Assembly (NCBI RefSeq): GCF_001467625.1
Contig: NZ_LNYB01000080.1
Location: 192,762 to 256,761 of the forward strand
Length of the DNA stretch: 64,000 nt
Direction: 5' to 3'
DNA from: Legionella feeleii
GTDB lineage: Bacteria; Pseudomonadota; Gammaproteobacteria; Legionellales; Legionellaceae
This document shows, piece after piece, positions 35,038-44,714 of this stretch; position 1 is the stretch's first letter; each line of letters begins with the position of its first letter. The position numbers and the translations under genes were made by a program. The notes under the pieces were generated by a model. That model did no database searches. It was given only the letters and a program-made list of their open reading frames with translations, and was not told the origin of the DNA.

Positions 35038-35838
35038 TTAGTGCTTGTGGATTAGGCTTTGATAAATATTCTTCCAATTGCTCTTCACTAAAAAACATTT
35101 TGAAGATCGAAGCTGCGAATCATGTTTAACAAATGCAATATCAACCTGCGCCAGGGCATTATCAATTGCACGATAATGTCCTTCTAATACCTCATAACAG
35201 CGATAACCTAAATCAACCATGGTTGAAATAATTTCATGAATCTCAGGAGCACCCTTACGAAACTCATGAAATGAGGTTTCGATAATTAAAATATCAATTT
35301 TATCCAAGAGCTCTTTAGAGCCTTTCAATACTTCTAACTCATTCCCTTGTGTATCTATCTTCAACAAGCTGGGACGTGCTATTGTTTGAGGGATCAACGT
35401 ATCTAATCGCCTCAAAGGCACTGTAATTTTTTTCCCGTCAAACGATTCCCCCTCCCATTGGCGTAAACAACTCGAGCCAGAAATGTCATCGTGGAGAAAA
35501 AATTCAATTTCACTATCTTCTGCACCTGCAGCCACGTTATAAGTAGTGGCACCAATACTATTCTCAAGCTTTTTAAGTAAAGGTAAACAGTGGGGGACTG
35601 GCTCAACCAGATAAAATTTTGCTTCTGGCAAAAATTTATGAAGCGCCGGCGTACCATAAGCGATCCCGACATCAATAACAGTTTTAATATGATAATTAAG
35701 TCTTTTCAAATGGCCAATAAAGGAGCCAAAATCTCTATTTGGCGTATTCTTGGTTGACAATTTCAGATTAAGAGGAGATAAAAGGCGATTTGCAATTGGA
35801 AACAAATAGGAGGCCAAAAGATGTTTATTAAATTTCAT
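35038..35838 (-). CDS. FkbM-family methyltransferase
   Basis: A 266-residue protein with motif I TVIDVGIAYGTPALHKFLPEAKFYLVEP (Asp and glycine-rich loop adapted), an acidic GSSCLRQWEGE region, and the FkbM block RRLDTLIPQ...LLKIDTQGNELEVLKGSKELL. SAM-dependent O-methylation of a sugar or polyketide-like hydroxyl is the family role. No glycan cluster is adjacent. AGGGAA precedes the ATG. Confidence 0.87.
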   Translation of the reverse strand: MKFNKHLLASYLFPIANRLLSPLNLKLSTKNTPNRDFGSFIGHLKRLNYHIKTVIDVGIAYGTPALHKFLPEAKFYLVEPVPHCLPLLKKLENSIGATTYNVAAGAEDSEIEFFLHDDISGSSCLRQWEGESFDGKKITVPLRRLDTLIPQTIARPSLLKIDTQGNELEVLKGSKELLDKIDILIIETSFHEFRKGAPEIHEIISTMVDLGYRCYEVLEGHYRAIDNALAQVDIAFVKHDSQLRSSKCFLVKSNWKNIYQSLIHKH

Positions 35839-35996
35839 TGATTGTTCCCTAATCTTTAACTATAAACTGGGTTACAAAATAACCCGGGATTGTATATTAT
35901 TTTTACCGTAAAAAGAATATCTCGCCTCAAAATTGCAGTCATTTAAAAAAAAATATTATATTATCAAGCTAGTTTGCATTTATTTGGAGTCATCTT

Positions 35997-36608
35997 ATGC
36001 CCATCCAAACACCAGTTAATGCCAAACCCAAAAAAAATTCTCTTATTGTCTGTGCGGGCACGGTAACCTGCCACACGGTATCCAGTATGGGTGCAGGCTT
36101 CACCGTCTTTAAAGCATATTTTGACAAAAATCTTCATCACGAAAATCGACCTGGTGGTTGGATTGCTGCCTTACAGTTGCAATTGGATAATTTCCATCAG
36201 CAAAAACAAGAAATGCCCGCTTATAGCCGTCTTGCCAAACAAGGTGATTATCTTGGCGGTGTAGCCACCGTACCTGATAAATTGGGGCATAAAGGATTGA
36301 CCTTTGCCAAGACTCTCTCTGAACAGGATTTGCAGGCACAATACAAGGAAGCACTTAGAGGAGCAATAAATGACGCCTTGGTCCTGCAACGCCCTCTGTT
36401 TATTCAACCGTTAGGTATTGGTGTGTATGGTTGGGATCCTGAACTCGCTGCGACCTTTTTTGCGGAAATAATTTGCCAAACAGATCCCGAAGGCAAACTG
36501 GATATCAGCATTCCTATCTTTAATCCCACCCCCGGTTCCAGTAACGAAAAATTCAAACTCCATTTTGCCAGTGAAATGGAAAAGAGTGGACATCCCATTG
36601 TACAATAA
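35997..36608 (+). CDS. Macro-domain-like protein, function unknown
   Basis: A 203-residue protein without signal peptide. Early SLIVCAGTVTCHTVSSMGAGF is compatible with the first macro strand and ligand loop; later LFIQPLGIGVYGWDPELAATFFAEII matches the macro (ADP-ribose binding) block usually reading I(A/G)IP-x-x-T/S-G-x-Y-G. The intermediate part is divergent. Hydrolysis or binding of ADP-ribose is inferred from the loop only. GGAG precedes the ATG. It has no operon partner, which with the absence of DarT or sirtuin neighbours speaks for an isolated role, possibly as an effector. Confidence 0.6.
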   Translation: MPIQTPVNAKPKKNSLIVCAGTVTCHTVSSMGAGFTVFKAYFDKNLHHENRPGGWIAALQLQLDNFHQQKQEMPAYSRLAKQGDYLGGVATVPDKLGHKGLTFAKTLSEQDLQAQYKEALRGAINDALVLQRPLFIQPLGIGVYGWDPELAATFFAEIICQTDPEGKLDISIPIFNPTPGSSNEKFKLHFASEMEKSGHPIVQ

Positions 36609-36791
36609 CACCAGTGGAAGCATTGTCTAATGCCGCAGAAATCGTTCCCGGATGCAAACGAAAGTTGGGCACAATGGCCAAAGGAAAGAGCAGAAAAAGA
36701 ATATCATTGTTAGCAAGCGCAGGTCATTAAGGCAGTTTTACTTTTACTCTCCTGTCGACGCACTCCAGTAAAACTACCAATCGAACTTACA

Positions 36792-37541
36792 TTATTTATT
36801 ATTCATTTTCCGCAAAAATTCTCCCAGTTCGATCGGCATGGGAAAAACAACCGTCGAAGTATTACTTCCTGCTAAACTGGCCAGTGTTTGCAAATAACGT
36901 AATTGCATCGCCTGCGGTTCTTTCACCAGTACTTGCGCAGCTTGTAATAGTTTTTCTGAAGCTTGCAATTCACCTTCCGCATGAATAATTTTGGCCCTTC
37001 TGTCTCGTTCCGCTTCGGCTTGTTTCGCAATGGCGCGAATCATACTTTCATCCAAATCGACACGCTTGATTTCCACATTAGACACTTTAATACCCCAACC
37101 ATCCGTTTGCGCATCCAATATTTTTTGCACATCACTATTCAATTGTTCTCGTTCTGCCAGCATTTCATCCAATTCATGTTGGCCTAGAACAGAACGCAGA
37201 GTAGTCTGTGCCAGTTGGCTAGTTGCCTCAAAATAATTTTCTACCTGAATAATTGCCTTTTGTGCGTCAACAACCCGGAAATAAAGTACAGCATTAACCC
37301 GAACAGAAACATTATCGCGCGAAATAACGTCTTGGCTGGGTACATCCATTACCACTGTCCGCAGATCAACACGAACCATTTGTTGCACACCAGGAATAAT
37401 GATGACCAGTCCTGGTCCCTTAACCCGCCAAAAGCGGCCCAGCATAAACACAACGCCTCGTTCATATTCTCTCAGTACACGAAACGCAGCCAGAAGTATA
37501 AAAATGACAAGAATTACAATGAACCCGAAGAATGAAGTCAT
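36792..37541 (-). CDS. Slipin/stomatin-like SPFH protein
   Basis: A 249-residue protein with an N-terminal membrane helix, the SPFH domain ([13 protein letters not shown]...[33 protein letters not shown]), and a helical C-terminus with [27 protein letters not shown], the stomatin coil. AAGGGG precedes the ATG at 37541; the longer frame (37589) overlaps the nfeD end. Its partner nfeD lies directly upstream (10-base gap), the common pair in which the NfeD protease acts with the slipin in membrane quality control. Confidence 0.93.
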   Translation of the reverse strand: MTSFFGFIVILVIFILLAAFRVLREYERGVVFMLGRFWRVKGPGLVIIIPGVQQMVRVDLRTVVMDVPSQDVISRDNVSVRVNAVLYFRVVDAQKAIIQVENYFEATSQLAQTTLRSVLGQHELDEMLAEREQLNSDVQKILDAQTDGWGIKVSNVEIKRVDLDESMIRAIAKQAEAERDRRAKIIHAEGELQASEKLLQAAQVLVKEPQAMQLRYLQTLASLAGSNTSTVVFPMPIELGEFLRKMNNK

Positions 37542-37551
37542 GATTTTCCCC

Positions 37552-38898
37552 TTAGGCATCCTTACTGCTGATATTGGAATCAGCGTCATGATTGATCTCT
37601 TCTACCTGTAATTGTAGACCTTTAGTGGCAACTACCCTTACACGTTTATCTGCGGGAATTGGTTGGCTTGCATGCACACTCCAAATTTCCCCTCTAATGA
37701 CCGCCTGGCCACAGGGATCGACGATTCCTAAAGTTCGGCCCTCAGCCCCTAGTAAAATATCAACGCCGTGTTGTATTTTTTGTTTTCTTGATTTGATCGC
37801 TATGGTAAACAAGGCAAATATAAACACTACATTGACCGCTGCCATCGCCCAAATAGCTGACCAGGCAATTTGATAACTGGTATGATCACTATCAATAAGC
37901 AAAACAGAACCAATAATAAAAGATACCGTCCCCCCCAAACCGAGAGTCCCAAAACTGGGAGTAAATCCCTCTGCGGTAATCAGTATAATACCGAGAATAA
38001 TCAGGCCAAGGCCCGCGTAATTAACAGGCAAGAGTTGCAGGGCGTATAAAGCCAATAAAATTGCTACCGCACCAACAACACCAGGGAGCATAAATCCTGG
38101 ATTCATCAATTCAAAGAAAATACCGTATATACCTAAAAGTAAAAGCAGGTAGGCCACTGTAGGCTCTGTAATGATCTGTAGAAATCGTGTTCGCCAATCG
38201 GGAGTTATGCTCTCTACCTGTGCTTCCTTCGTGTTTAACTGAATTCTTTGGTTATCCTGGACCACTATTAAACCATTTAATTGGGTTAGAAGATCAGCGC
38301 GATTTTTAGCGACGATATTAATCACGCCTGCTTTAAGAGCCTCATTTGCTGTCAATGTCGCTGCATCAAGAATTGCTTTTTGCGCAAATACGGCGTCACG
38401 ATCACGGAGTTGGGCAAGGGAACGAATATAGGCGACCGCATCATTAGTGACCTTCTTCTCCATTGTTGATTTCTGTTTTGTCGTCTTATCGGTCTTATCC
38501 ATATCACCCAACAGATTTACAGGACTGGCTGCTCCTAGATGGGTACTGGGTGCCATGGCTGCCACAGTACTGGCATAAAGCAAAAAAGTCCCTGCACTGG
38601 CCGCTCGGGCTCCATTGGGTGAAACATAAGTTACAACGGGTACTTTGGAAGAAAGAATATCGAGTACGATCTGGCGAGTGGATTTATCCAGACCACCCGG
38701 GGTATCCAATTGGATCAAGATAAGGCCTGTGCCATTTTGTGCATCATGGATAGCACGTGACAAATAGTCGGCGGTAGCAGGGCCTATTGCCCCATTAACG
38801 TTGAGTTCAATCACTTTCCCAGGTGCTGCAATCACGGGCAATAGAATAACCAGTAAACCTAACAATACAAGTAAGCGATGTCTCAATTTCCCGCTCAT
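37552..38898 (-). CDS. NfeD-family membrane serine protease
   Basis: A 448-residue protein with a signal or membrane N-terminus, a ClpP-like protease domain (QLDTPGG, then [15 protein letters not shown] with the nucleophilic serine, LGAASPV), four membrane helices (about residues 240-375) and a C-terminal OB-fold NfeD domain. It degrades or regulates membrane proteins with the slipin. Overlaps gloA by four bases at its start (ATGA). Confidence 0.93.
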   Translation of the reverse strand: MSGKLRHRLLVLLGLLVILLPVIAAPGKVIELNVNGAIGPATADYLSRAIHDAQNGTGLILIQLDTPGGLDKSTRQIVLDILSSKVPVVTYVSPNGARAASAGTFLLYASTVAAMAPSTHLGAASPVNLLGDMDKTDKTTKQKSTMEKKVTNDAVAYIRSLAQLRDRDAVFAQKAILDAATLTANEALKAGVINIVAKNRADLLTQLNGLIVVQDNQRIQLNTKEAQVESITPDWRTRFLQIITEPTVAYLLLLLGIYGIFFELMNPGFMLPGVVGAVAILLALYALQLLPVNYAGLGLIILGIILITAEGFTPSFGTLGLGGTVSFIIGSVLLIDSDHTSYQIAWSAIWAMAAVNVVFIFALFTIAIKSRKQKIQHGVDILLGAEGRTLGIVDPCGQAVIRGEIWSVHASQPIPADKRVRVVATKGLQLQVEEINHDADSNISSKDA

Positions 38899-39290
38899 GA
38901 CATCGTACCCTTGTCAGTCAAAAGCTCGATTAGGTAACCATCTGGATCTTTAACGAATGCTAAAATAATATCGCCATATTTCATGGGGCCTGCATCCCTG
39001 ACAATGTTCCCGCCCTGGGCTTTAATGCGAGCACAAGCCTGATAGACATCATCCACGGCAATCGCAATATGCCCGTAGGCATCACCTTTCTCATAACTGT
39101 TCTTATCCCAATTATAAGTAAGCTCTAATTGTGCTCCTCCAGGATTATCAGGATAACCAAGAAAAACCAGGCTAAAACGCCCTTCAGGATATTCCCTATG
39201 GCTTATTAATTTCATATTTAACATGGAAGTATAAAAAGCAATGGATTTGTCCAGGTCTGTAACCCGCAGCATGGTATGTAGAATCCGCAT
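38895..39290 (-). CDS. gloA: Lactoylglutathione lyase (glyoxalase I)
   Basis: The 131-residue metal enzyme turns the methylglyoxal-glutathione hemithioacetal into lactoylglutathione. MRILHTMLRVTDLDKSIAFY, LELTYNWDKNSYEKGDAYGHIAIAV and KDPDGYLIELL are the two glyoxalase halves with His, Glu, His and Glu ligands. AGGATG before the ATG at 39290 decides the start. Detoxification gene upstream of and overlapping nfeD, so all three genes (gloA-nfeD-slipin) probably share a transcript. Confidence 0.94.
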   Translation of the reverse strand: MRILHTMLRVTDLDKSIAFYTSMLNMKLISHREYPEGRFSLVFLGYPDNPGGAQLELTYNWDKNSYEKGDAYGHIAIAVDDVYQACARIKAQGGNIVRDAGPMKYGDIILAFVKDPDGYLIELLTDKGTMS

Positions 39291-39386
39291 AAAACATCCT
39301 GTTCTACCACTTATTTGATTAAGCATAGCAGGATTTTTGTGGATAAGCCGTGTTCTATAGGATTTTAAGGAAGACTCTGAAAACGC

Positions 39387-39412
39387 TTACCGCGCAATTG
39401 ACTGCGCGGTAA
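39387..39412 (-). terminator. Terminator of the LbtU-like gene
   Basis: TTACCGCGCA/TGCGCGGTAA form a perfect 10-bp stem with a 6-base loop just beyond the stop at 39434. On the minus strand GCGTTTT follows. Confidence 0.7.
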
Positions 39413-39433
39413 TAAAACTGATTCCACTCTTTT

Positions 39434-41119
39434 TTAGAAATACACACCGATTTGGGCAAGTATCGTATCTGAAGATCGGCCAGTACCAATTGTATTTTGG
39501 TTGACCACATTTGGAGGTGATGCACCATTCGCGAATTGGTTGATTCTATAATCGTTGTCATGACGATATTCAAGGCTTTCAACGGTATCTTTCCATATCG
39601 AAATACTATATACGCCAGCCAACCGCCGCTTGGGTAAATTTAAGGCCAAGCTGTCTTTTGTCCATTGATAACCGACTGAGAACGACGAGGGCTTACAAAA
39701 ACTCATAAAGGTTACGCCAGCTTCTAACTGGATAGCCTGTGGTTTTGCTCCTCGGCCATTAAAACTTAAATCTTGTGTTCTAAAGGCCTTTGTAGCGCCC
39801 ACCCATTCGGCAGTAAAGTTATAGCGATCGATATTCATGTTCCAATGAACACCTAAACCCGGTACTTTACCTACTCGTTCATTACCATTGGTTATCGAAC
39901 TAAAACCACCAAAGGTTGTACCAGGAGACGAACCAGTGTCCTGCATTCCTGCGGAATCATCGATCGAACCTATATAGCTCGCTCCAATTTCCCCAGCCAT
40001 ATCACCTGATTTGATCGTATAACCCAGGTTGACCCCGCCTACACCCGATTTTCCCAGTGTAGTATCTGATCGGAAACCATAGACAGCGGCGTAAGGTCCA
40101 GAGTCATATTGCGATTTATAACCGAGAATGAAAGGCCGAGATTTTGTTCTGGTCAATCGTAAGGTCAAAGGAGAACTGATCATTGCACTGGAGTAACGGC
40201 CAAAGGGTACGTATAATTGTCCCGCAGTGAAATAATAGGGGGATTGATCCAAATCACCAATATTGACAAACCCCATGTTTAATTGAAAAGCCGAATTGCT
40301 AACGCGGGGACCACTCACCAACGGTGGTGTTTCATCGTAAGCAACCGACATAAATGCTTCTACCTTATCATTCAACATTGCTGCAACATCAAACTCACTA
40401 GAACCTAAATCGATATCACCAGTGGTGTTGCCTGCATAGGACCGGTTAAAGTTGGCAACAGGTTCAGCTTTTCCACTTAAAGCAATAATAGGGACATTAG
40501 GAACCGGGTACCCTATACTTTCATATGCACGGTAAAGACGGCGTCGTTGCTGCATTAAGCGAATATCTCGGTTAATACTTGAAATATTGACGATATAATC
40601 TGAACCATCAAAAGCAGGTCTATCACCAGTATAAGGAGCGGTTACTACCGGAGTTCCTGCAATGAAGGTAATTACTTTTCCATCAGCAAGTAAGGCTGTA
40701 GGGTAAAAATTACTTGAATCCCGATGGTCATCTACTGTATGAACCGTTAGTGCGCTTGTATGATACGATTTAATTGGTTCATCGCTATGCCGCGCAGGCG
40801 GCTTTGCAGACTGAGATCGGCCTACTTCTACCGGCCTTTTGATTACTCTCTTTTTAACTGGTACAGGTTGTCTTGCCCGTACAGGCTTGCTGCTTGATGT
40901 CGTTTTGCCAGCTTGCTTGGGTTTACTGGCCTTCTTCACCGCAGGCTTATTTACAGATTGAGTCACTAACTGTTTTTGCAAACGGTTTAATTGAGTCTGT
41001 AGTGCCTGTGTCTGGCGTTGTAAACGTAAAATTTCGCGCTGCAGTTGTTCATTATTTGCAGCAAAAAGCGAGCCTGAGAAAATCGCGAGCGCGATCATTA
41101 TTAATACTTTATGTTTCAC
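39434..41119 (-). CDS. LbtU-family siderophore porin
   Basis: A 561-residue outer-membrane protein with a signal peptide, a coiled-coil N-terminus (LQREILRLQRQTQALQTQLNRLQ), a Lys/Pro-rich spacer (about residues 55-115), and a long beta-barrel ending in TILAQIGVYF. The order matches LbtU of Legionella, the receptor for legiobactin that lacks TonB dependence. It may take up iron or another ligand; several paralogues are known in the genus. GTG start at 41119. A 12-bp palindrome covers its ribosome binding site (41121-41132). Confidence 0.85.
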   Translation of the reverse strand: MKHKVLIMIALAIFSGSLFAANNEQLQREILRLQRQTQALQTQLNRLQKQLVTQSVNKPAVKKASKPKQAGKTTSSSKPVRARQPVPVKKRVIKRPVEVGRSQSAKPPARHSDEPIKSYHTSALTVHTVDDHRDSSNFYPTALLADGKVITFIAGTPVVTAPYTGDRPAFDGSDYIVNISSINRDIRLMQQRRRLYRAYESIGYPVPNVPIIALSGKAEPVANFNRSYAGNTTGDIDLGSSEFDVAAMLNDKVEAFMSVAYDETPPLVSGPRVSNSAFQLNMGFVNIGDLDQSPYYFTAGQLYVPFGRYSSAMISSPLTLRLTRTKSRPFILGYKSQYDSGPYAAVYGFRSDTTLGKSGVGGVNLGYTIKSGDMAGEIGASYIGSIDDSAGMQDTGSSPGTTFGGFSSITNGNERVGKVPGLGVHWNMNIDRYNFTAEWVGATKAFRTQDLSFNGRGAKPQAIQLEAGVTFMSFCKPSSFSVGYQWTKDSLALNLPKRRLAGVYSISIWKDTVESLEYRHDNDYRINQFANGASPPNVVNQNTIGTGRSSDTILAQIGVYF

Positions 41120-41120
41120 G

Positions 41121-41132
41121 AGGAGTACTCCT
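41121..41132. promoter_or_regulatory. Palindrome overlapping the ribosome binding site of the LbtU-like gene
   Basis: AGGAGTACTCCT is a perfect 12-base palindrome ending two bases from the GTG start. Its Shine-Dalgarno half pairs with its other half, which could limit translation. Confidence 0.4.
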
Positions 41133-41278
41133 GAATGTTTTTTTTACTTCCTGGATAGTTTGGCGAGGCGATTATATCGTGCATTGAACTTATTGGCCAG
41201 TGATTGTGCACAATATTTATTGTTTGATTCTTATGGACTTATGAATGGAAAACATTAAAAACAGCAGGCAAAAAAAAA

Positions 41279-41294
41279 GCCCATTTTCATGGGC
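41279..41294 (-). terminator. Terminator of the downstream MOMP gene
   Basis: GCCCAT/ATGGGC stem with loop TTTC, followed on the minus strand by a run of eight or nine T. It lies 27 bases after the stop codon at 41321. Confidence 0.85.
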
Positions 41295-41320
41295 CTCGGA
41301 AGGAGTATTAACTATCAATT

Positions 41321-42316
41321 TTAGGCATTGCCAACCCATTTCAAACCGAAGTAGGGACCAAAAAGACCAAAATCGCTGTTTGTTGGAATGCGGATAGTGC
41401 CAGGAACAACTCCGTTAACCGTAAATTTTCTAGTTGGTAAGGCATTAAAATAGTTAACAACCTGGTAACCACCTTCAAGATTGAGCACACCTTGCGCCAA
41501 TTCATAGGCATAGTTCACACCTACTTTGGCTTCAAGACTTGGGACAATCGACTTCTTACTTGCATAGACATCATTACGCACCAAACCGCTTGGAGCGAAA
41601 ACAAAGCCACCAGAATAGCGACTTGAACCATACAGAATAGAGGTAGCTGCATTGGCAGTTATACTAAAGCTTGGATTCAAATCATAAGCATAATCAACAC
41701 CAACAACAGGACCTACACCGTTAAACTCGGAATCACGGGTTTGGCGAAAACCTGCAGGAGCAAGTGCAGCAATTGCCAAAGGTGTTGCTGTATAGTTATT
41801 TACAGCATGAATTCGAATGTCTGCGTACTGTAATCCACCGTAAAAGCGGGCATTTTTTAACAACCCCATATCGGTATGTTGCCCCAGGATCAAGTTCACT
41901 TGATCGAATTTGTTGTCAAGAAACAAATTATAAGGAACATTCGTTGCAGAAAATGGTGTTACTCCAAAATAACCACTATTTCTTGTATCCACATCGTAGT
42001 GCATCCAAGTCATAGTAATATCATTTCCAGTATTGAAGTGATAGGAACCTTCCAAACGATAGCCCCAACCCCAATCACCATCCCATTCCTTAACGCCATT
42101 TGTAGTTGTTGTGCTGTTGTAATCATAACCTTTTTCAGCATCGTAAATTGGCTTTAAATAAAGAGCTTGCGCGCCAATATCCCATTGACTTGCTGCACAA
42201 GGAACAGTGACATCCCCAGGAGCGCAAGAAGGCGCTGGAGGAGTTGAATACATTCCCGCCGTGGCAACACTACTGACTGCCAAGCCAAGAATAGCTATGG
42301 TTGTTTTTTTCAGCAT
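41321..42316 (-). CDS. Lpg1974-family outer-membrane porin (MOMP paralogue 2)
   Basis: A 331-residue porin with signal peptide and the Legionella MOMP pattern: CAPGDVTVPCAASQWDIGAQALYLKP, WDGDWGWGYRLEGSYHFNTGNDI, and the final PYFGLKWVGNA. It is close to the upstream paralogue at 42391 and probably arose by tandem duplication. The ATG at 42316 follows GGAGTGATC. There is hardly room for a promoter between this gene and the terminator just upstream of it, so it may depend on read-through or a promoter inside the first gene. Confidence 0.9.
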   Translation of the reverse strand: MLKKTTIAILGLAVSSVATAGMYSTPPAPSCAPGDVTVPCAASQWDIGAQALYLKPIYDAEKGYDYNSTTTTNGVKEWDGDWGWGYRLEGSYHFNTGNDITMTWMHYDVDTRNSGYFGVTPFSATNVPYNLFLDNKFDQVNLILGQHTDMGLLKNARFYGGLQYADIRIHAVNNYTATPLAIAALAPAGFRQTRDSEFNGVGPVVGVDYAYDLNPSFSITANAATSILYGSSRYSGGFVFAPSGLVRNDVYASKKSIVPSLEAKVGVNYAYELAQGVLNLEGGYQVVNYFNALPTRKFTVNGVVPGTIRIPTNSDFGLFGPYFGLKWVGNA

Positions 42317-42340
42317 GATCACTCCATTTATCTCAAAAAA

Positions 42341-42365
42341 AAGCCCATCAACAAGTGATGGGCTT
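42341..42365 (-). terminator. Terminator between the two MOMP genes
   Basis: AAGCCCATCA/TGATGGGCTT form a perfect 10-bp stem with a 5-base loop, followed on the minus strand by seven or more T residues. It lies 25 bases after the stop of the first MOMP gene. Confidence 0.85.
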
Positions 42366-42390
42366 TAATAAAACATTGTCGGTTGACAAA

Positions 42391-43323
42391 TTACACGTTA
42401 CCAACCCACTTCAAACCAACATAAGGACCGTGTACAGCGAAGTCACTTTCTCTAACGTCAGTTGCATTAACGAAGTGGTTAGCGTTGAAGTAGTTAACCC
42501 ACATCCAACCAGCATCCAGGGTTAAATCACCTTGTGCCATAGCATAAGTGTATTTAGCACCTACTTTAGCTTCTAATTCAGGGACAATAGCTGTCTTAGA
42601 ACCAGAGAAGCTGAAAGAAGCTGGGAATACAGCAACGTTGCTGTTGAACTTGCTGTCACCAACCAGGATAGCAGTTGCGCCGTTACCATAGATAGCGAAA
42701 CCATTACCTAAGTCATAAGACATGTCCATACCAACACGAGGACCGAAGCCGTTGTATCTGTGGTTAGTTGAGTTCAAGAAAACGCCTGTAACAGCATCTC
42801 TGTAGTCAGTTTCGATACGAGCGTATTGGAAACCGCCGTGGAAACGGATGTTTTTGAACTCACCGAAATCTACGTGTTGACCGAACTCGATGTTAACTGC
42901 ATCCCACTTAGGCTCGAAGCGGTTGTAAACGCTGAAAGGACCGAAGTTAGAGCCATTGAATGAGAAGGCACCAGCATAAGTATGGGTAGTTTCATGTTCC
43001 CAATGGTACCAGTTAACGTTCAAATCGTTACCAGTGCTGAAGTGGTAAGAACCTTCAATCTTGAAGCCCCATCCCCAATCAGGATCCAGGTCACCAAAAC
43101 GAGTTGAAACGCCATCAACAACAGAAGGATTCAGACGACGGTAACCGAAGTCAGCATCATAGACAGGCTCAAGATACAGGGCATAAGCACCGAAATCCCA
43201 TGCAGTTCTTTCGCAAGGAACGGTGACGTTACCAGGGGTACAAACTGGACCCATGGTTCCAGCAAATACTGCACTGCTACCTAAAGCAAGAACAGCTACC
43301 GCTGTTTTCTTCAAATTTAACAT
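42391..43323 (-). CDS. Lpg1974-family outer-membrane porin (MOMP paralogue 1)
   Basis: The 310-residue major-outer-membrane-protein type porin has a signal peptide (SSAVFAGT), [59 protein letters not shown], and the terminal [11 protein letters not shown]. The codon use is biased to few codons (for example many AAC, GGT, CGT and CCA), a sign of high expression. It is preceded by GGAGATGAAGC and a strong promoter about 110 bases upstream. Confidence 0.93.
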   Translation of the reverse strand: MLNLKKTAVAVLALGSSAVFAGTMGPVCTPGNVTVPCERTAWDFGAYALYLEPVYDADFGYRRLNPSVVDGVSTRFGDLDPDWGWGFKIEGSYHFSTGNDLNVNWYHWEHETTHTYAGAFSFNGSNFGPFSVYNRFEPKWDAVNIEFGQHVDFGEFKNIRFHGGFQYARIETDYRDAVTGVFLNSTNHRYNGFGPRVGMDMSYDLGNGFAIYGNGATAILVGDSKFNSNVAVFPASFSFSGSKTAIVPELEAKVGAKYTYAMAQGDLTLDAGWMWVNYFNANHFVNATDVRESDFAVHGPYVGLKWVGNV

Positions 43324-43767
43324 GCTTCATCTCCACTTTTTTATTATTAATTTCCCGTTTAGCCGTCAAACCACAACTTGGTGTTGACTACAGTACGCAA
43401 TCATCGCTCTATCCGAGAACGTACATGGACAAATTATCAAGCGCTACTTTATCAAAGTCAACACTATTTCTACAAAATTTCTCTATTAATTCGATAAATA
43501 ATTTACTTTACAACACGACAATGACTCTTTTATGACCACACTAATTAATTCACTATCACTTACGTAATTTGCAAATTAATTATGCCTGACAATAAAGAAA
43601 AAAAGCCTTTCGTCTAGCAAACCAAATTTAATATCCGCCATAAAAAAATATTTTTATAGAGAATATTAAATATTTCGAATCAATAGGTTGGCTAAGGTTA
43701 GTTGACTCTATCAGATAAAGTGTATTTCGTGCAATGATTTTTTCTAATGAGAGGGAGACTGTTAGAT
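43324..43767. other. AT-rich intergenic region upstream of the MOMP genes
   Basis: The gap of 444 bases contains the minus-strand promoter described at 43433-43461 and a 5' leader of about 100 bases. The rest (43470-43767) is AT-rich with poly-A and poly-T runs and no visible gene; the motY gene ends at its other side. Confidence 0.6.
43433..43461 (-). promoter_or_regulatory. Strong sigma70-type promoter of MOMP paralogue 1
   Basis: On the minus strand TTGACT (43461-43456), a 17-base spacer and GATAAT (43438-43433) give near-consensus spacing and sequence. Transcription would start near 43426, leaving a leader of about 100 bases before the ATG at 43323. Confidence 0.75.
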
Positions 43768-44646
43768 TTATTTATATAGCTTTATGACCACTCTACGGTT
43801 AGCAGCTTTTCCTTCTTCAGTGTCGTTTGGAGCTACCGGATTTTGCACGCCATACCAGGTAACTGATAAACGGCTCTGCTGCACACCAAGGCTTAATAGA
43901 TAATTGGCTACTGATTTAGCCCGTCCCTCTGACACGGCGTTATTATAAGATTTTCTACCGGTGTCATCGGTATAACCTGCCACTTTCACCCGTTTAACCA
44001 TAGGGTCAGCCCGACAATATTCAGCAACTTTCTTTAATTGTTGTTTTGCTGCATCGCTTAACTCATCACTGTCCGTATTAAAGAGTAATATACTTTCCCG
44101 CACACTGGCATAATCAAAGGGTAGAAGATTACCCAGACAACGCTGATATTTTGCATACACCTTTTGGAAGTTTGCTGGCGACAGCGAAACCGTCACTGCA
44201 AATCCTTGTTCTGACTGATATTGAAATCTTGTTTGGTATCCTTGTGCCAAATAGGTTAATAATTTCATCGCTGGATCGCGTGGGAGATACAGACCATATT
44301 CACCAGGATTTACTGACGTTTTTGCGATGAGATAAGAATTGCCCCCAGGTTTCCAAACCGGAGGGGCAGCAAATACTACAGCAGGTAATCGTCGTTCCAC
44401 TTGTTGCCATTTACTCAGAATAAAGTGACTTGGTTTTGCAGCGTACTGTTCAAAGTAGGCAATACCATAATTGGGGACAGTCAAAGACAAACCACAACGT
44501 AAGCGATTGCCACTCATTCGCCAATTTTCATCGCCCATAGGGCTCGCATACTCGACACTGATACCAGCCAGGCAGCTATTAATAGGCCAACAGTAAAGGA
44601 AAATACTCCCTAAAACTCCTGATGTGATGAAGCGCTTAAATGCCAT
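43768..44646 (-). CDS. motY: MotY-like OmpA-family flagellar T-ring protein
   Basis: A 292-residue exported protein: signal region (to SCLAG), a MotY N-terminal domain (about residues 28-165, with WRMSGNRLRCGLSLTVPNYGIAYFEQ), and a C-terminal OmpA domain (about 175-290) with LLFNTDSDELSDAAKQQL, GYTDDTG, and NRRVVIKLYK. MotY-type proteins form the T ring that anchors stators to peptidoglycan in polar flagella. No other flagellar genes nearby. Divergent from pyrC. Confidence 0.87.
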   Translation of the reverse strand: MAFKRFITSGVLGSIFLYCWPINSCLAGISVEYASPMGDENWRMSGNRLRCGLSLTVPNYGIAYFEQYAAKPSHFILSKWQQVERRLPAVVFAAPPVWKPGGNSYLIAKTSVNPGEYGLYLPRDPAMKLLTYLAQGYQTRFQYQSEQGFAVTVSLSPANFQKVYAKYQRCLGNLLPFDYASVRESILLFNTDSDELSDAAKQQLKKVAEYCRADPMVKRVKVAGYTDDTGRKSYNNAVSEGRAKSVANYLLSLGVQQSRLSVTWYGVQNPVAPNDTEEGKAANRRVVIKLYK

Positions 44647-44714
44647 TTTTTGCTCATCCAGTCGACCAAACCATGATATGCTTTCGTATCGGCATTTTTA
44701 GAGGAACCTTTACT

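Noticed and set aside
32424-35838. Genomic island of low-GC surface genes
   Set aside because: Acyltransferase, MFS and FkbM genes are rather AT-rich, but no integrase, tRNA or direct-repeat boundary is seen.
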